The notes: generated by a model from the letters alone, not told the origin. A stretch of DNA of 64,000 nucleotides from an uncultured Fidelibacterota bacterium (GCA_902615915.1 CACMQQ010000002.1:124001-188000), one strand, 5' to 3'. Shown: positions 43,970 through 53,640, counted from the first letter of the stretch. Program-made: numbers and translations.

Positions 43970-45484
43970 TCAAAAAGACGATAGTTGCCTAAATAAAAAT
44001 CCGATATTAAACCACATGCTTAAAATAATGATAAAAAACCATGTATCATAAATATTAAAAACAAATGAAAGAAAAAATCCGTTCATACAGAATAAAAAGA
44101 CTAATATATCTAAGGCTGAAAAAGTAGTGAAACCTGTACCTTTAGTTTTTTTAAATGTGAAAACAGCGTAAGAAATTATTAATAAAAGAGACATAAGTTT
44201 TGTTAGGATATTAAGATTGGCGCTGTCTCCAATTTCAAGAAATAATATTGAAGCAGTAATTTGAACGAAAGGAATTATTATTTTATCATTGAGATTAAAA
44301 GTAATGAAAATTAAAAAGATTAAAAAAATTAAAGCATTTGATAAATTAAATAATTCTAAATAAACGTTAGATAAAAAAAATAAACATAAAATCATCATAA
44401 AAAAAGAAACCATCAAAGTCTTTTCATATGATTGGCTTTTATATGATAAATCATTTTCTTTTTGCCAAATATAAAATGGCTTAAAATATTTCCATATAAA
44501 ATTAACATAGGTAGGTGCAGGAGGAGTTAAAATAAATAAAAATAAAAGCGAAATTTGAATTAACATACCTAAGGAATTAAAACTGAAAACCTCATTTAAA
44601 TATGCTAAAGATCCTGAAATTGATGACAAAAAGAAAATAATGAACAAAGTCAACAAGTAGCTCCCGCTATTTTGAAGAATCAGATGATGAAGATGGATTG
44701 TATCAGCATCCATTGGGCTCTTACCTGAAACTAATCTAGTTAAAAAAACACGGGTAGTGTCAGCAATTAAAAATGATGATAATATTAAAAAAGGGGTCAT
44801 GTCTAAACTAGAATAATTATCTATATCATATGTTTTTTGAAGTAATGGTATAACCGCAACAAAAAAGCCTAAAAATAAACTGCCTGAATCGCCCATAAAT
44901 ACTTTAGCAGATCTTTGATTAAAAAGCAAAAAAGACAACATCAAAATAGATAAATACAAAGAAAACATTTTAATTTCATTTCCAAAAACAATTGAAATTG
45001 AAATACAAAATAAAAAAATGAAACCAGCAGCTAGCCCATCTAATCCATCTATTAAATTAACAGCATTAAAAACTCCAATAAACCATAAAGAAAATATAAT
45101 TAACAGTACAAATGGACTGACAGGAATTGAAAAATTAAAAAAAACTATTGAATTAAAGTCCCCCCAAAATGTATAGGATATATAAAACATAATTGAGAGT
45201 TGGATTAATAATTTAATACTCCAAGGCAGGTCATATTTATCGTCAAGCGCCCCAATCAAAACTGTAATTAAACCACAGTATACAAACCAATTTGGAGCTA
45301 TGTTTTTAACGGCAATAGTAATTAAAAATATCGTGCTAAAAACTATTCCTCCAAATTGTGGCGTAGCTTTTAGATGTTTTTTTCTTGTATTGGGCTTATC
45401 TAAAAAAAATTGTGGTAAGAGCTTTACAGCAAAACTAAAAATGATTGTACATAGCATAAAATATAATAGAAGTGGTAGTTGCAT
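43970..45484 (-). CDS. WecA/MraY-family undecaprenyl-phosphate sugar-1-phosphate transferase
   Basis: A 504-residue polytopic (about 13 TM) polyprenyl-phosphate transferase. Motifs are KHLKATPQFGGI near residue 38, IGALDDKYDLPWSIKLLIQL, NLIDGLDGLAAG near 140, KVFMGDSGSLFLGF near 195, and DADTIHLHHLIL near 258. The family core ends at about residue 330; an extra 150-residue, TM-rich tail of unknown role follows. It starts a lipid-linked glycan by adding a HexNAc-1-P. With PglC at 31947 the window has two types of initiating enzyme. Confidence 0.9.
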   Translation of the reverse strand: MQLPLLLYFMLCTIIFSFAVKLLPQFFLDKPNTRKKHLKATPQFGGIVFSTIFLITIAVKNIAPNWFVYCGLITVLIGALDDKYDLPWSIKLLIQLSIMFYISYTFWGDFNSIVFFNFSIPVSPFVLLIIFSLWFIGVFNAVNLIDGLDGLAAGFIFLFCISISIVFGNEIKMFSLYLSILMLSFLLFNQRSAKVFMGDSGSLFLGFFVAVIPLLQKTYDIDNYSSLDMTPFLILSSFLIADTTRVFLTRLVSGKSPMDADTIHLHHLILQNSGSYLLTLFIIFFLSSISGSLAYLNEVFSFNSLGMLIQISLLFLFILTPPAPTYVNFIWKYFKPFYIWQKENDLSYKSQSYEKTLMVSFFMMILCLFFLSNVYLELFNLSNALIFLIFLIFITFNLNDKIIIPFVQITASILFLEIGDSANLNILTKLMSLLLIISYAVFTFKKTKGTGFTTFSALDILVFLFCMNGFFLSFVFNIYDTWFFIIILSMWFNIGFLFRQLSSF

Positions 45485-45506
45485 AATCTTTTATTTTTTT
45501 ATTATT

Positions 45507-46655
45507 TCAATTTTTTTTTATATGCTTCTTATAGATGTCTTGAATCAAATTTATCTTTGTATCCCAACCATATTTTTCAGTCACTAGATCTCTGCCATTG
45601 GCACCTACCTGTTTTATTGTTTTACTAGGTAAGCTAAGAATATGATTTAATTTATCAGATAAAGCATAAGCATTTTTAGATGGGACAATCCATCCATTTA
45701 TGTTATTTTTTACCATATTGATATTCTCACCACAATCAGTAACAAGGACTGGCAATGAGGATGCCCATGCTTCAAGCAAAGACAATGGCTGACCCTCAAA
45801 TAAAGATGGTAGAACAAATAAATCAGAATTGCTATAATACTTTGGAAGTTTTTCGTAAGAGATATCTCCTAAAAATTTAATATACTTTTCAAGAGATAAC
45901 TTTCTAACCTCATAAGTAAGCCTATCTAATTGATTGCCACTTCCAATAATTGATAATTCAATGTTATTGTTATTTTTTACAACATATTGTAATGATTTAA
46001 TTAAATATAAAAAACCCTTTTGAGGGTGAAGTCTACCCACTGAAATTATTTTGAATTTAGACCTTTTTTTATTGAGTGAATAAAATTTGTTAATATCAAC
46101 ACCATTGGTTATGAAATGAGCCTTTCTTTTCTTTGGAAATAATTGAATTAATTGAGAATTATCTGTAATTACACAATCGTAATTTATTTTTAGTTGAATT
46201 ATTTTAAGAAAATAATTTTTAATTCTCTTTACGAAATTATACCTATTAGTTTTAAGTTGATATGTTGAACCTTGTATTGAAAAAACGATAGGTTTTTTTT
46301 TAATTGATGATAACAGCTTACCAGGTAATGCGCCTAAATTAGGCATAGAATGAATTAGCGAAAAGCTAATATTGAAAGCAAAAAAAAACGAATGAAAAAT
46401 CCAACTTAGCTTTCCTATTATGCTATCAATCTTAGTTAAATAACCTAATCTATATATTTCTAAATGTCCTTTGTTTATTTCATTGGAATCATAGATTTTA
46501 TCATTTATTCTCAATTTTCTAGTAATCATGGTAACTGAATAATTATGATTTTTAACTAAACCATTAATAAGATATTCTGTAAAAATTTGACCACCACCAA
46601 TAAAAGGCTTCCATACTTCTATAAAAATTAAAATTTTTTTTCTTTTTTTTTCCAT
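45507..46655 (-). CDS. Glycosyltransferase family 4
   Basis: A 382-residue GT-B enzyme. The N-terminus is ILIFIEVWKPFIGGGQIFTEYLINGL. The donor domain has KIISVGRLHPQKGFLYLIKSL and the E-x7-E segment EGQPLSLLEAWASSLPVLVTDCGEN. It is downstream of another GT4 gene (36-nt gap) and upstream of the WecA-like gene, so it acts in assembly of the same lipid-linked glycan. Substrates are unknown. Confidence 0.88.
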   Translation of the reverse strand: MEKKRKKILIFIEVWKPFIGGGQIFTEYLINGLVKNHNYSVTMITRKLRINDKIYDSNEINKGHLEIYRLGYLTKIDSIIGKLSWIFHSFFFAFNISFSLIHSMPNLGALPGKLLSSIKKKPIVFSIQGSTYQLKTNRYNFVKRIKNYFLKIIQLKINYDCVITDNSQLIQLFPKKRKAHFITNGVDINKFYSLNKKRSKFKIISVGRLHPQKGFLYLIKSLQYVVKNNNNIELSIIGSGNQLDRLTYEVRKLSLEKYIKFLGDISYEKLPKYYSNSDLFVLPSLFEGQPLSLLEAWASSLPVLVTDCGENINMVKNNINGWIVPSKNAYALSDKLNHILSLPSKTIKQVGANGRDLVTEKYGWDTKINLIQDIYKKHIKKN

Positions 46656-46691
46656 TATTGTAAGATTAAAGTACCTACTAAAAAAATTTTA

Positions 46692-47801
46692 TTATTTTAA
46701 TAGATCAAAATATATTTTATTATATTTGTGTGACTCTGATTTTTCTGAAAAATTACTCAAGTATCTCTTATATCCATTAGTGCCAAATATTTCACAGATT
46801 TCTTTATTTCCAAATAGTTTATTCATTGCATTTGTCAATTCTTCCACATTGTTTGGCTTCACAACAAAACCTGTTTCATTGTGAAGATTCACATGATCTG
46901 TTGCTGTCCCTAGCGATGTTGTTATACATGGTTTTTTAAAATACATAGATTCTAGTAAGACTTGACCAAATGCCTCTGCAGGCGATATTGATGGCAAAAC
47001 TGTAAATGTTGTGTTTTTTATCAAATAAAATAAATCGCTATCTTCTAGAAAGCCTAAAATCTTAACATTTTTAATTTTTTCTTTATCAATTCTATTTTCA
47101 AGCTTTTCTTTCATTGGGCCAGTGCCAACAATAAAAATTTTATACTTTGTTTTTTTTGAGGCGCTAAGTAGTATATCTAAGCCTTTATACCATCTAAGAG
47201 CGCCTATAAAGATTCCAAAATTATTATTACTTTTTACAAGTTTTTGAATCTCATTAGTTGGTTGAGTTTTTTTACGAAAGCGAGACTCATCCAACCATAA
47301 ATTTATAACTGAACAGTTTTTTTCTCTTGATTTGAGAACACTTGTGTTTTCAATTAACTTCTCACTAGTTGATACTATATGAGACATTTTATTTAAGAAT
47401 TGATTTATAATAGGATTATAAAATGGCTTTATGAATCTATATTTTTCTACATCGCAATGAAAGGTTAATATAGTTGGCTTTTTTATTGTTGTTAGTAAAG
47501 TATGAAGCTCTATTGTTGGCCAAGGAAAATGAAAATGCAGAATGTCGGATTCATCAGTTAAATTTTTAAATTGCTTAAAAAGAGAAAAACTAAATGGGCT
47601 AGATAAAAAAGTAAAATCTTTCTTAAATGATATAGCATCTAAACCATGTATTTTTTCTATTTGATATTTATCTGCTATTGATACAACCCTTACATTAAAA
47701 CCCTCTTTTAATGAAGACTTTCCTATCTGCCTGACAGCTTCTTCAATACCTCCATGAGCAAAAGGGAAAAATGTTTTAGTAAAATGAGTAACAGTTTTAA
47801 T
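46692..47801 (-). CDS. Glycosyltransferase family 4 with apparent AUU start
   Basis: A 369-residue GT-B enzyme. The conventional ATG-initiated frame covers only 47387-46692 and lacks the N-terminal domain. The same frame continues upstream without a stop to 47801 and gives a canonical opening: KTVTHFTKTFFPFAHGGIEE, then LKEGFNVRVVSIAD and LHFHFPWP. A TAG directly precedes the ATT at 47801-47799, no other start-like codon exists, and AAGGAG lies 7 nt upstream. The donor domain has GIFIGALRWYKGLDILLSA and E-x7-E in AEAFGQVLLESMYFKKPCI. So the gene is intact if AUU initiates. The fallback is a start-codon mutation. Confidence 0.85.
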   Translation of the reverse strand: MKTVTHFTKTFFPFAHGGIEEAVRQIGKSSLKEGFNVRVVSIADKYQIEKIHGLDAISFKKDFTFLSSPFSFSLFKQFKNLTDESDILHFHFPWPTIELHTLLTTIKKPTILTFHCDVEKYRFIKPFYNPIINQFLNKMSHIVSTSEKLIENTSVLKSREKNCSVINLWLDESRFRKKTQPTNEIQKLVKSNNNFGIFIGALRWYKGLDILLSASKKTKYKIFIVGTGPMKEKLENRIDKEKIKNVKILGFLEDSDLFYLIKNTTFTVLPSISPAEAFGQVLLESMYFKKPCITTSLGTATDHVNLHNETGFVVKPNNVEELTNAMNKLFGNKEICEIFGTNGYKRYLSNFSEKSESHKYNKIYFDLLK

Positions 47802-47808
47802 CTATGTT

Positions 47809-47814
47809 CTCCTT
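47809..47814 (-). promoter_or_regulatory. Shine-Dalgarno AAGGAG deciding an AUU start
   Basis: Minus-strand AAGGAG, separated by 7 nt (AACATAG) from the ATT at 47801-47799. A near-perfect anti-16S match at optimal spacing with no ATG/GTG/TTG nearby in frame argues that ATT is the real initiation codon. Confidence 0.75.
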
Positions 47815-47826
47815 TTTATGAGTTGA

Positions 47827-48801
47827 TTACCAATAGAAATTTTTATTTTCTTTATAAAAATTAAAAGTATTTATAATACCATTTTCTAAAGAAATAGATG
47901 GTCTCCAATTCAAATGGTTTTCTAGTTTTTTCATACTTATTTCTATAGATCCGGTTTCAACGTTTTCCCAATTCTTCGGCCATTCAGTTTTAACTACATT
48001 ACCACTGCCAATGGTTGCAACAATTAAGTTTGCCATAGTTATAAATTTAGTTGACTTGCCATACCCTAAATTATAAACATTTCCGTTAGTTTTGTCTTCA
48101 AAGGACGATAATATCATCGCATCAGCAATATCATCAACATATATATAATCTCTACGCTGTTCTCCTTCACCAAAAATTTTTATAGTTTTATTCTCCATAG
48201 CTTGTCTTATAAACCAATTCAAAATACAGTAGCTTGGTTTTTTTATTTGAGCTCTTGGTCCATAGGGATTAGTTATCCTAAATGTTACACTTTTTATACC
48301 ATAGTGTTTAAAATATGCACTATAATAATTCTCAGCAGCAAGCTTATTTGCCCCATATACACTTAACGGGTTCATAGGGTGGTCTTCAGTAACTGGATTA
48401 TGCTTTATTTTGCCGTATTGCATTCTAGAACCAGAGAAGATTATTTTAGCATCTTTATTTAGTCTTAAGCACGCATCTAAGACAATCAAATGGCCTTTGC
48501 AATTTATATCATTGTCTAAAATAGGATCTATGAGACTATGATTATAATCAACCTGCCCAGCAAGGTTAAAAATTATATCTTTTTGAATGACTAAGGAGTC
48601 AATTAATTTTTTGTTTCTAATGTCTCCTTTAACATAAGTAATCTTATCTTTAATTTCATTTATATTAAAATGATTACCTCCATACCGAGCAATTTCTGCA
48701 TCTAGGATAGTGATTTCATGCCCAAGATTTATTAACTTTGAAGCAATTGTACTTCCAATCATTCCTAAGCCACCAGTTATAAGAATTTTTTTTATTTTCA
48801 T
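47827..48801 (-). CDS. NAD-dependent sugar-nucleotide epimerase/dehydratase
   Basis: A 324-residue extended SDR. The Rossmann motif is ILITGGLGMIGSTIASKL, with NLAGQVDYNHSLIDP, IFSGSRMQYGK, the catalytic YGANKLAAENYY (Tyr-x3-Lys) and FRITNPYGPRAQ. C-terminal RRDYIYVDDIADAMIL is typical of UDP-glucose 4-epimerase or dTDP-glucose dehydratase relatives. The exact substrate is not fixed. It lies 1 nt from the polymerase gene upstream and 25 nt from the AUU-start GT4 gene downstream. Confidence 0.85.
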   Translation of the reverse strand: MKIKKILITGGLGMIGSTIASKLINLGHEITILDAEIARYGGNHFNINEIKDKITYVKGDIRNKKLIDSLVIQKDIIFNLAGQVDYNHSLIDPILDNDINCKGHLIVLDACLRLNKDAKIIFSGSRMQYGKIKHNPVTEDHPMNPLSVYGANKLAAENYYSAYFKHYGIKSVTFRITNPYGPRAQIKKPSYCILNWFIRQAMENKTIKIFGEGEQRRDYIYVDDIADAMILSSFEDKTNGNVYNLGYGKSTKFITMANLIVATIGSGNVVKTEWPKNWENVETGSIEISMKKLENHLNWRPSISLENGIINTFNFYKENKNFYW

Positions 48802-48802
48802 T

Positions 48803-50101
48803 TTATATTTTTTTAGGTTTTATTGAAATACGTGAATCAAAATATATTATACCAAGTACAATGAGAAAAAAACTCTGGAAAAAATCTGTTTGAAAAGAAT
48901 TACCAAAAAAATTTGCTAAAAAATATCCAGGTAAGAAAGCATATACTCCTTTAAATATTGCTCTATAATATTCATTATTTATTTTGGGATAATTTTGTGC
49001 CATTTTAAACAGGGAATGCCAAGTAACCAATAAAAAAGTGAGGCAAAAAATACCTCCAAAAGCGAGTGAATCTATAAACATATTTTCAAAACTACTTGGT
49101 ATGAATTGATCACCAAATCTAAATATATTTGATGCGACGTCATCATTGTAACCAACACCAATTAAAAAAATTAATGGATAATTAACCAAACCTAAAATAA
49201 ACGATTTCCATATATATATTCTCAAGCTAGCGCTAGTATCATATAGACTTTCTGCGCTAAGTAGACGATTTATCAATCCAAACTGTGAAATTATTTCGAA
49301 CGTGAATGAAAATAAAAGAATTAATCCTGAAAATAAAAAAATAGAATATGAATACTTTTTATTTGTTCGATCAATAACAATGAAGTATGTCAAGCCGATA
49401 AATAACGATAATAGCCCACTTCTACTTGCAGTAAATACTAAAGCAAATAAAAATAAAATATGTGCAATTAAATATTTATATTTATTTAATGTAGTATAAA
49501 GACTCAAAAATATAATTGATAAAAAGGAACAAAAAACCCCTAATTGTACTGAAGTGCCAGCATTACCAATAAAACTCACAGATCCATCAACAAGATTAAA
49601 TGAAGTTAATAATGTTAAATTTACTTTTGGATCCTTACTCCAAAAGTCTCTTAAATCAACTCCTTCAAATGCAAAATTATAAAATATATAAAACAGATGA
49701 ATTATGAATGGAACAGAGTAAAAAAAAATAATTTTTTTTAAAACCTTTAACCTCTCATTTTTTATCAAAAAAAATCCTGAATAGAAAACTAAAACAATTA
49801 AAATTCTTTTTAATGATAACAATGGCATTGAAAAACTAAATACTCCATCTCGAAAAAAATGAGCATAAAAGGTTGAAAAAAATATAATTAACGTATAAAA
49901 GAAAAAATACTTTGTAAAATTATTAATAGGCACTCCTCTAACTAAAAAATAAATTGCCAGTATAAGACCTATTATTTCGCCAGGAAGAAATGGAATTGAC
50001 ATAATTATGAATTTTGGAGTGTATAGTGGCAGCACTGCGCTCAGTATTATAGTCCATCCAAAAAAGCTTATTTTTTTTAAATTTTTAGAACTATCTAGCA
50101 T
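48803..50101 (-). CDS. O-antigen ligase/polymerase family membrane protein
   Basis: A 432-residue, about 11-12 TM protein. It has the features of the Wzy_C/O-antigen ligase family: TASRSGLLSLFIGLTYF (the Arg-containing segment), a periplasmic loop with RIYIWKSFILGLVNYPLIFLIGVGYND, and late helices. It either polymerises repeat units or ligates polymer to a lipid core. It is the second such protein in the locus (first at 35397-36632), which suggests two polymers or a polymerase plus a ligase. Confidence 0.82.
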   Translation of the reverse strand: MLDSSKNLKKISFFGWTIILSAVLPLYTPKFIIMSIPFLPGEIIGLILAIYFLVRGVPINNFTKYFFFYTLIIFFSTFYAHFFRDGVFSFSMPLLSLKRILIVLVFYSGFFLIKNERLKVLKKIIFFYSVPFIIHLFYIFYNFAFEGVDLRDFWSKDPKVNLTLLTSFNLVDGSVSFIGNAGTSVQLGVFCSFLSIIFLSLYTTLNKYKYLIAHILFLFALVFTASRSGLLSLFIGLTYFIVIDRTNKKYSYSIFLFSGLILLFSFTFEIISQFGLINRLLSAESLYDTSASLRIYIWKSFILGLVNYPLIFLIGVGYNDDVASNIFRFGDQFIPSSFENMFIDSLAFGGIFCLTFLLVTWHSLFKMAQNYPKINNEYYRAIFKGVYAFLPGYFLANFFGNSFQTDFFQSFFLIVLGIIYFDSRISIKPKKI

Positions 50102-50105
50102 TTTT

Positions 50106-51200
50106 TTAACTATCTGCGATTCTTTTTATTTCTTTTTCATATTTGTCAATCACATTTTCCAGTGAAAACTTATTTATTGATTTTTTTAGATTATTAATAT
50201 TAAAGACTTTATCTCCATTAATTATTTCAAAAACTCTTTTAATAAATAATTTTCTATCACCATTTGGAACTAAAAAACCATTAACCCCATTTTTAATTAT
50301 TTCTCTTGGACCATGATCTATATCAAATGACACTACAGGGGTACCTAAAGATATAGATTCTAGTAAAACATTTGGCATACCTTCATAATTTGATACCAAT
50401 ACTGTTGTCTTGGCTTTCTTATAAAGATCATAAGGGTTATTGTCATAGTTTTGAATTATAATTTTTTTATCAAGCCCATTAATATTAATGAGCTTGATAA
50501 TTTTATTTTTTAAAGACCCCTCTCCAACCATTCTCATATTAAGCTTATCATCGATTTTTGCCATTTGAGAAAAAAGTTCCAAGAGTGTAAAAAGATTTTT
50601 CTGCTTTTCAAATCTACCGATATAAAGAATTTCATGTAATTTAATTTTGCCTGATTTTATACCATCGCTCTGATTATTTTGCAAAAAAGCAGGGTTATAA
50701 ATTGTTGAAATTTTATTTTCATCTATGCCGAAAAAACTTTTCAAATCATTCTTCATTCCAAGGCTTTGAGCAATTATTAAGTCAGATTTTTTATAAAAAA
50801 ATTTAACGAAAGACTTTACTACAATTTTAGTCCATAGAGAATTTTTATTTGAATATTCATGTGACAATGTGTTAATTGATCTTGAAATGATTTTGAATTT
50901 TTTTTTATATATAATTCTTATCATGACAAGAATTACAGATAGCTGAGGATTATAAGAAAAGATTATGGGTGGATTTTTTTTGTTTAATAGTGTTAGAATT
51001 TTAAAAAAACTAGATCTCGAATATTTTAGATTCAAACTAGTGACTGCTATTTTTTTGCTAAGAGGGATTGACTTTAAATTTATTTTTTGCAAAACCCACA
51101 CATTTACCTCATAGCCTCTTTTAGCAAGTTCATTGCATAATAAAACACAATTTTTTTCAGCGCCACCACCAATTAATGACCCTGTTAAAACAGTAATCAT
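50106..51200 (-). CDS. Glycosyltransferase family 4
   Basis: A 364-residue GT-B enzyme. The N-terminus ITVLTGSLIGGGAEKNCVLLCNELAKRGYEV is the typical GGAE opening. The donor domain has ILYIGRFEKQKNLFTLLELF and E-x7-E in EGMPNVLLESISLGTPVVSFD followed by HGPREIIKNGVNGFLVPNGD. It resembles N-acetylgalactosamine/galactosyl transferases of the PglJ/PglH type but no more can be said. It overlaps the upstream GT4 gene by 4 nt. Confidence 0.9.
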   Translation of the reverse strand: MITVLTGSLIGGGAEKNCVLLCNELAKRGYEVNVWVLQKINLKSIPLSKKIAVTSLNLKYSRSSFFKILTLLNKKNPPIIFSYNPQLSVILVMIRIIYKKKFKIISRSINTLSHEYSNKNSLWTKIVVKSFVKFFYKKSDLIIAQSLGMKNDLKSFFGIDENKISTIYNPAFLQNNQSDGIKSGKIKLHEILYIGRFEKQKNLFTLLELFSQMAKIDDKLNMRMVGEGSLKNKIIKLININGLDKKIIIQNYDNNPYDLYKKAKTTVLVSNYEGMPNVLLESISLGTPVVSFDIDHGPREIIKNGVNGFLVPNGDRKLFIKRVFEIINGDKVFNINNLKKSINKFSLENVIDKYEKEIKRIADS

Positions 51201-52396
51201 TTTAAATTTAATTGCATGTTCATATTTTTGTAGAGACTTAGATAATTTTTTGCAACGAAATTCCAGTCATTTTGAATTAACTTTTTTTTACTGTTTTTTA
51301 TAATCTTTTTTTTAAGATTTATATCTTTTTCTAATCTTATAACAGAGTCTGAAATTTCATTCGGACTATTAGTATTGATCGATAAGCCACTATATTCATG
51401 CTTAATTATATCTTTACAGCCTGGCGCATTAGTTAAAATTAAAGGCAAGCCAGATATTGATGCTTCTACTGCAACATTTGGATGGCCCTCTATGTATGAC
51501 GGTAATACAAAATAGTCTGAACTTTTATATAAACTTATTAAGTCATCAGATGGAAAGGATATATTTCTTTTAGGCTCGATCTTGTCGATTGAAAGAAAAT
51601 TTCTTTCTTGCCCAATTTTTTTTGCATGATTTAAAAGGTTTTTTGATTCTTCTCCCACTATTAATACTGCAAACTTATTTGATTTTTGGTTAAGTATTTT
51701 AAGTGAATCTATTAAATCAATAAATCCTTTTTTTGGATGATTTCTGCCAACTGAAATAATTATTTTCTTATCAACTGGCAAATTAAACTTTTTCCTTGTG
51801 CTGTTTTTATTTATTTTAAAATTATATATTTTATTAACGTCAATTCCGTTTTGAATATTTGTAATTTTCTTTTTTGGAATATTTAATTTTAAATATTCTT
51901 CTCTTATCGAGTCACTAATTGCAATAAAATTATCTACATAATTCAAAGAATTTAAAATCAAATTATTTCTTTTTTTATTTAACCTTACCCCATAATCAAG
52001 ATCATTATCAGTTTGTATGTCATCACCAGCTGTTCTTAAAATTATTGGTTTTCCTAATTTTTTTATATCTTTAGCAACACATATCCATGGCCATGACATA
52101 ATTAACTGGACAATCTCGATTTTATCTGATATGATACAGTCAATTATTGATTTTTTTGTTAAATGATACCACAATCCTCTGCTAATACTTAGCAGAGGAT
52201 ATTTGGCGGAATTGCAGGGCTTTAGTTTGTAGTTAAATACCCAACCGTTTGTTTTTATATTATTAACGCATTTTTTTGAAGCATAAACAGTAACCTCATT
52301 ATCCAAATTTTTTAATGCTGTAGCTAAGCCATGAGCTTGTGTTTGGGCTCCTCCAATAATTGGAAGATATGGAAGCATAAAAATTCCAATATTCAT
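51197..52396 (-). CDS. Glycosyltransferase family 4
   Basis: A 399-residue GT-B enzyme. It begins IGIFMLPYLPIIGGAQTQAHGLATALK and has RTAGDDIQTDNDLDYGVRL in the N-terminal domain. The donor domain has IISVGRNHPKKGFIDLIDSL and E-x7-E in EGHPNVAVEASISGLPLILT. It begins at TAATG, where the upstream gene's stop and this start share one base, implying coupled translation. Confidence 0.9.
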   Translation of the reverse strand: MNIGIFMLPYLPIIGGAQTQAHGLATALKNLDNEVTVYASKKCVNNIKTNGWVFNYKLKPCNSAKYPLLSISRGLWYHLTKKSIIDCIISDKIEIVQLIMSWPWICVAKDIKKLGKPIILRTAGDDIQTDNDLDYGVRLNKKRNNLILNSLNYVDNFIAISDSIREEYLKLNIPKKKITNIQNGIDVNKIYNFKINKNSTRKKFNLPVDKKIIISVGRNHPKKGFIDLIDSLKILNQKSNKFAVLIVGEESKNLLNHAKKIGQERNFLSIDKIEPKRNISFPSDDLISLYKSSDYFVLPSYIEGHPNVAVEASISGLPLILTNAPGCKDIIKHEYSGLSINTNSPNEISDSVIRLEKDINLKKKIIKNSKKKLIQNDWNFVAKNYLSLYKNMNMQLNLK

Positions 52397-53640
52397 TATG
52401 TTCTAACTGTTTCATTTATAATACTTAGCTCTTCATCTATTCTATCGTCCCAAGTATTTAAATATTTTTCTTTTAAAATTTTTATTTTATCAATTTTACT
52501 ATTCATTATATCTTTATTTTTAATTATTTTGTCAATTTTTAAGTGTAAAGAAGAATAGATGTCTTCTTTTTTAATTAAAACAAAAGATTCTCTAATTTTT
52601 TTATCTGTTAAATGCTCATCTCTCTTAGTTATTTTATCAAAGTCTAACTTTATAATACATTTCTCATAATTAATTGCTTCTAAAACAGCATTACTTAAAT
52701 TGCCACATAAATTTAATGATATAAATATATCTGACTGTAGTAAGAAACTATCTATTTCTTTGTGAGGTACAGAACCAATAAAAATTATATTTTTTTGGAG
52801 ATTTTTTTTAATTACAACATTCTGCATTTCATTCAATAATGGTCCTGCGCCAACAAATATTGCAAAAAAATTATAGTTAATTTTTTTTAGTTTAATTAAT
52901 GATTCCACTAATAATTGCGGTGATTTATCAAAAGATATTCTTCCTACTGATAAAATAATTTTTGTTGAAGGATCAAGGTTGTATCTTTCCCTTATATTTA
53001 TTAGAGGTTGAGTTTTCTTAAACTCATCTACACCATTTAGCAAGTGATATGATTTTATATTTTTTTTCATTTTGGATTGAATAAAATGCCTACACGGACT
53101 TCCATCAATTGAACAGATCACAGAAGAAAAGGAGGATTTGAATCCCAGATAATACTCTAATGAGGGGAAAAATGATTTTTTTAAAGGCTTAATAGTGCTA
53201 TTAAGAAATGCTACGCCATGCAATCGTAAAATAACCTTATAGCCTATTCTTGAAAAAATACCACCGTATTCAACGTTTACTCTATCGCAATAAATTAAAT
53301 CATAATATGAGCATCTTATGAGATTATAAAATCTAAATAAGTGTCTTAATTTTAGATATGTTAATCCTGGCAATATTGGTTTTACATATGGGAATAAATA
53401 AAAATTAATATTTTTTAATTCTTTTATTTTAAGTTTTTTATAATTTTTGACTACATCGTCATAATTATGTGAAATAAAAACTACATCAGTGTCAATGTTA
53501 TGTTTATTTAATTTTTCTATTAATTTATATACTGCAGGCATGCCTTTCGGTTGCCATTTCTTATCTTTAAATAAGCTTGAAAAGTGAGAATAAAATCTTA
53601 AAATTAATAATTTTTTTGATTTTTTATTTTTTTTACGAAT
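52396..53640 (-). CDS. Glycosyltransferase family 4 with apparent AUU start
   Basis: About 414 residues. The first ATG in frame (53541) would start at MPAVYKLIEKLN and drop the first beta strand. The 33 codons before it read KKLLILRFYSHFSSLFKDKK then WQPKG, which is the expected GT-B opening (compare the W-x-P-x-GMPA-x-YKLIE pattern of this subfamily). A TAA directly precedes the ATT at 53640-53638. AGGA lies 7 nt upstream, and no ATG/GTG/TTG/CTG lies between. It overlaps the 3' end of the asparagine-synthase-like gene by 8 nt. The donor domain has IILSVGRISFDKSPQLLVESL; the E-x7-E region is degenerate (LCGNLSNAVLEAINYEKCI). Confidence 0.8.
   Translation of the reverse strand: MRKKNKKSKKLLILRFYSHFSSLFKDKKWQPKGMPAVYKLIEKLNKHNIDTDVVFISHNYDDVVKNYKKLKIKELKNINFYLFPYVKPILPGLTYLKLRHLFRFYNLIRCSYYDLIYCDRVNVEYGGIFSRIGYKVILRLHGVAFLNSTIKPLKKSFFPSLEYYLGFKSSFSSVICSIDGSPCRHFIQSKMKKNIKSYHLLNGVDEFKKTQPLINIRERYNLDPSTKIILSVGRISFDKSPQLLVESLIKLKKINYNFFAIFVGAGPLLNEMQNVVIKKNLQKNIIFIGSVPHKEIDSFLLQSDIFISLNLCGNLSNAVLEAINYEKCIIKLDFDKITKRDEHLTDKKIRESFVLIKKEDIYSSLHLKIDKIIKNKDIMNSKIDKIKILKEKYLNTWDDRIDEELSIINETVRT

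Noticed and set aside
46692-47387. A truncated or frameshifted glycosyltransferase pseudogene
   Set aside because: The upstream part is in the same frame with no stop and encodes the expected N-terminal domain; only the start codon is unusual.
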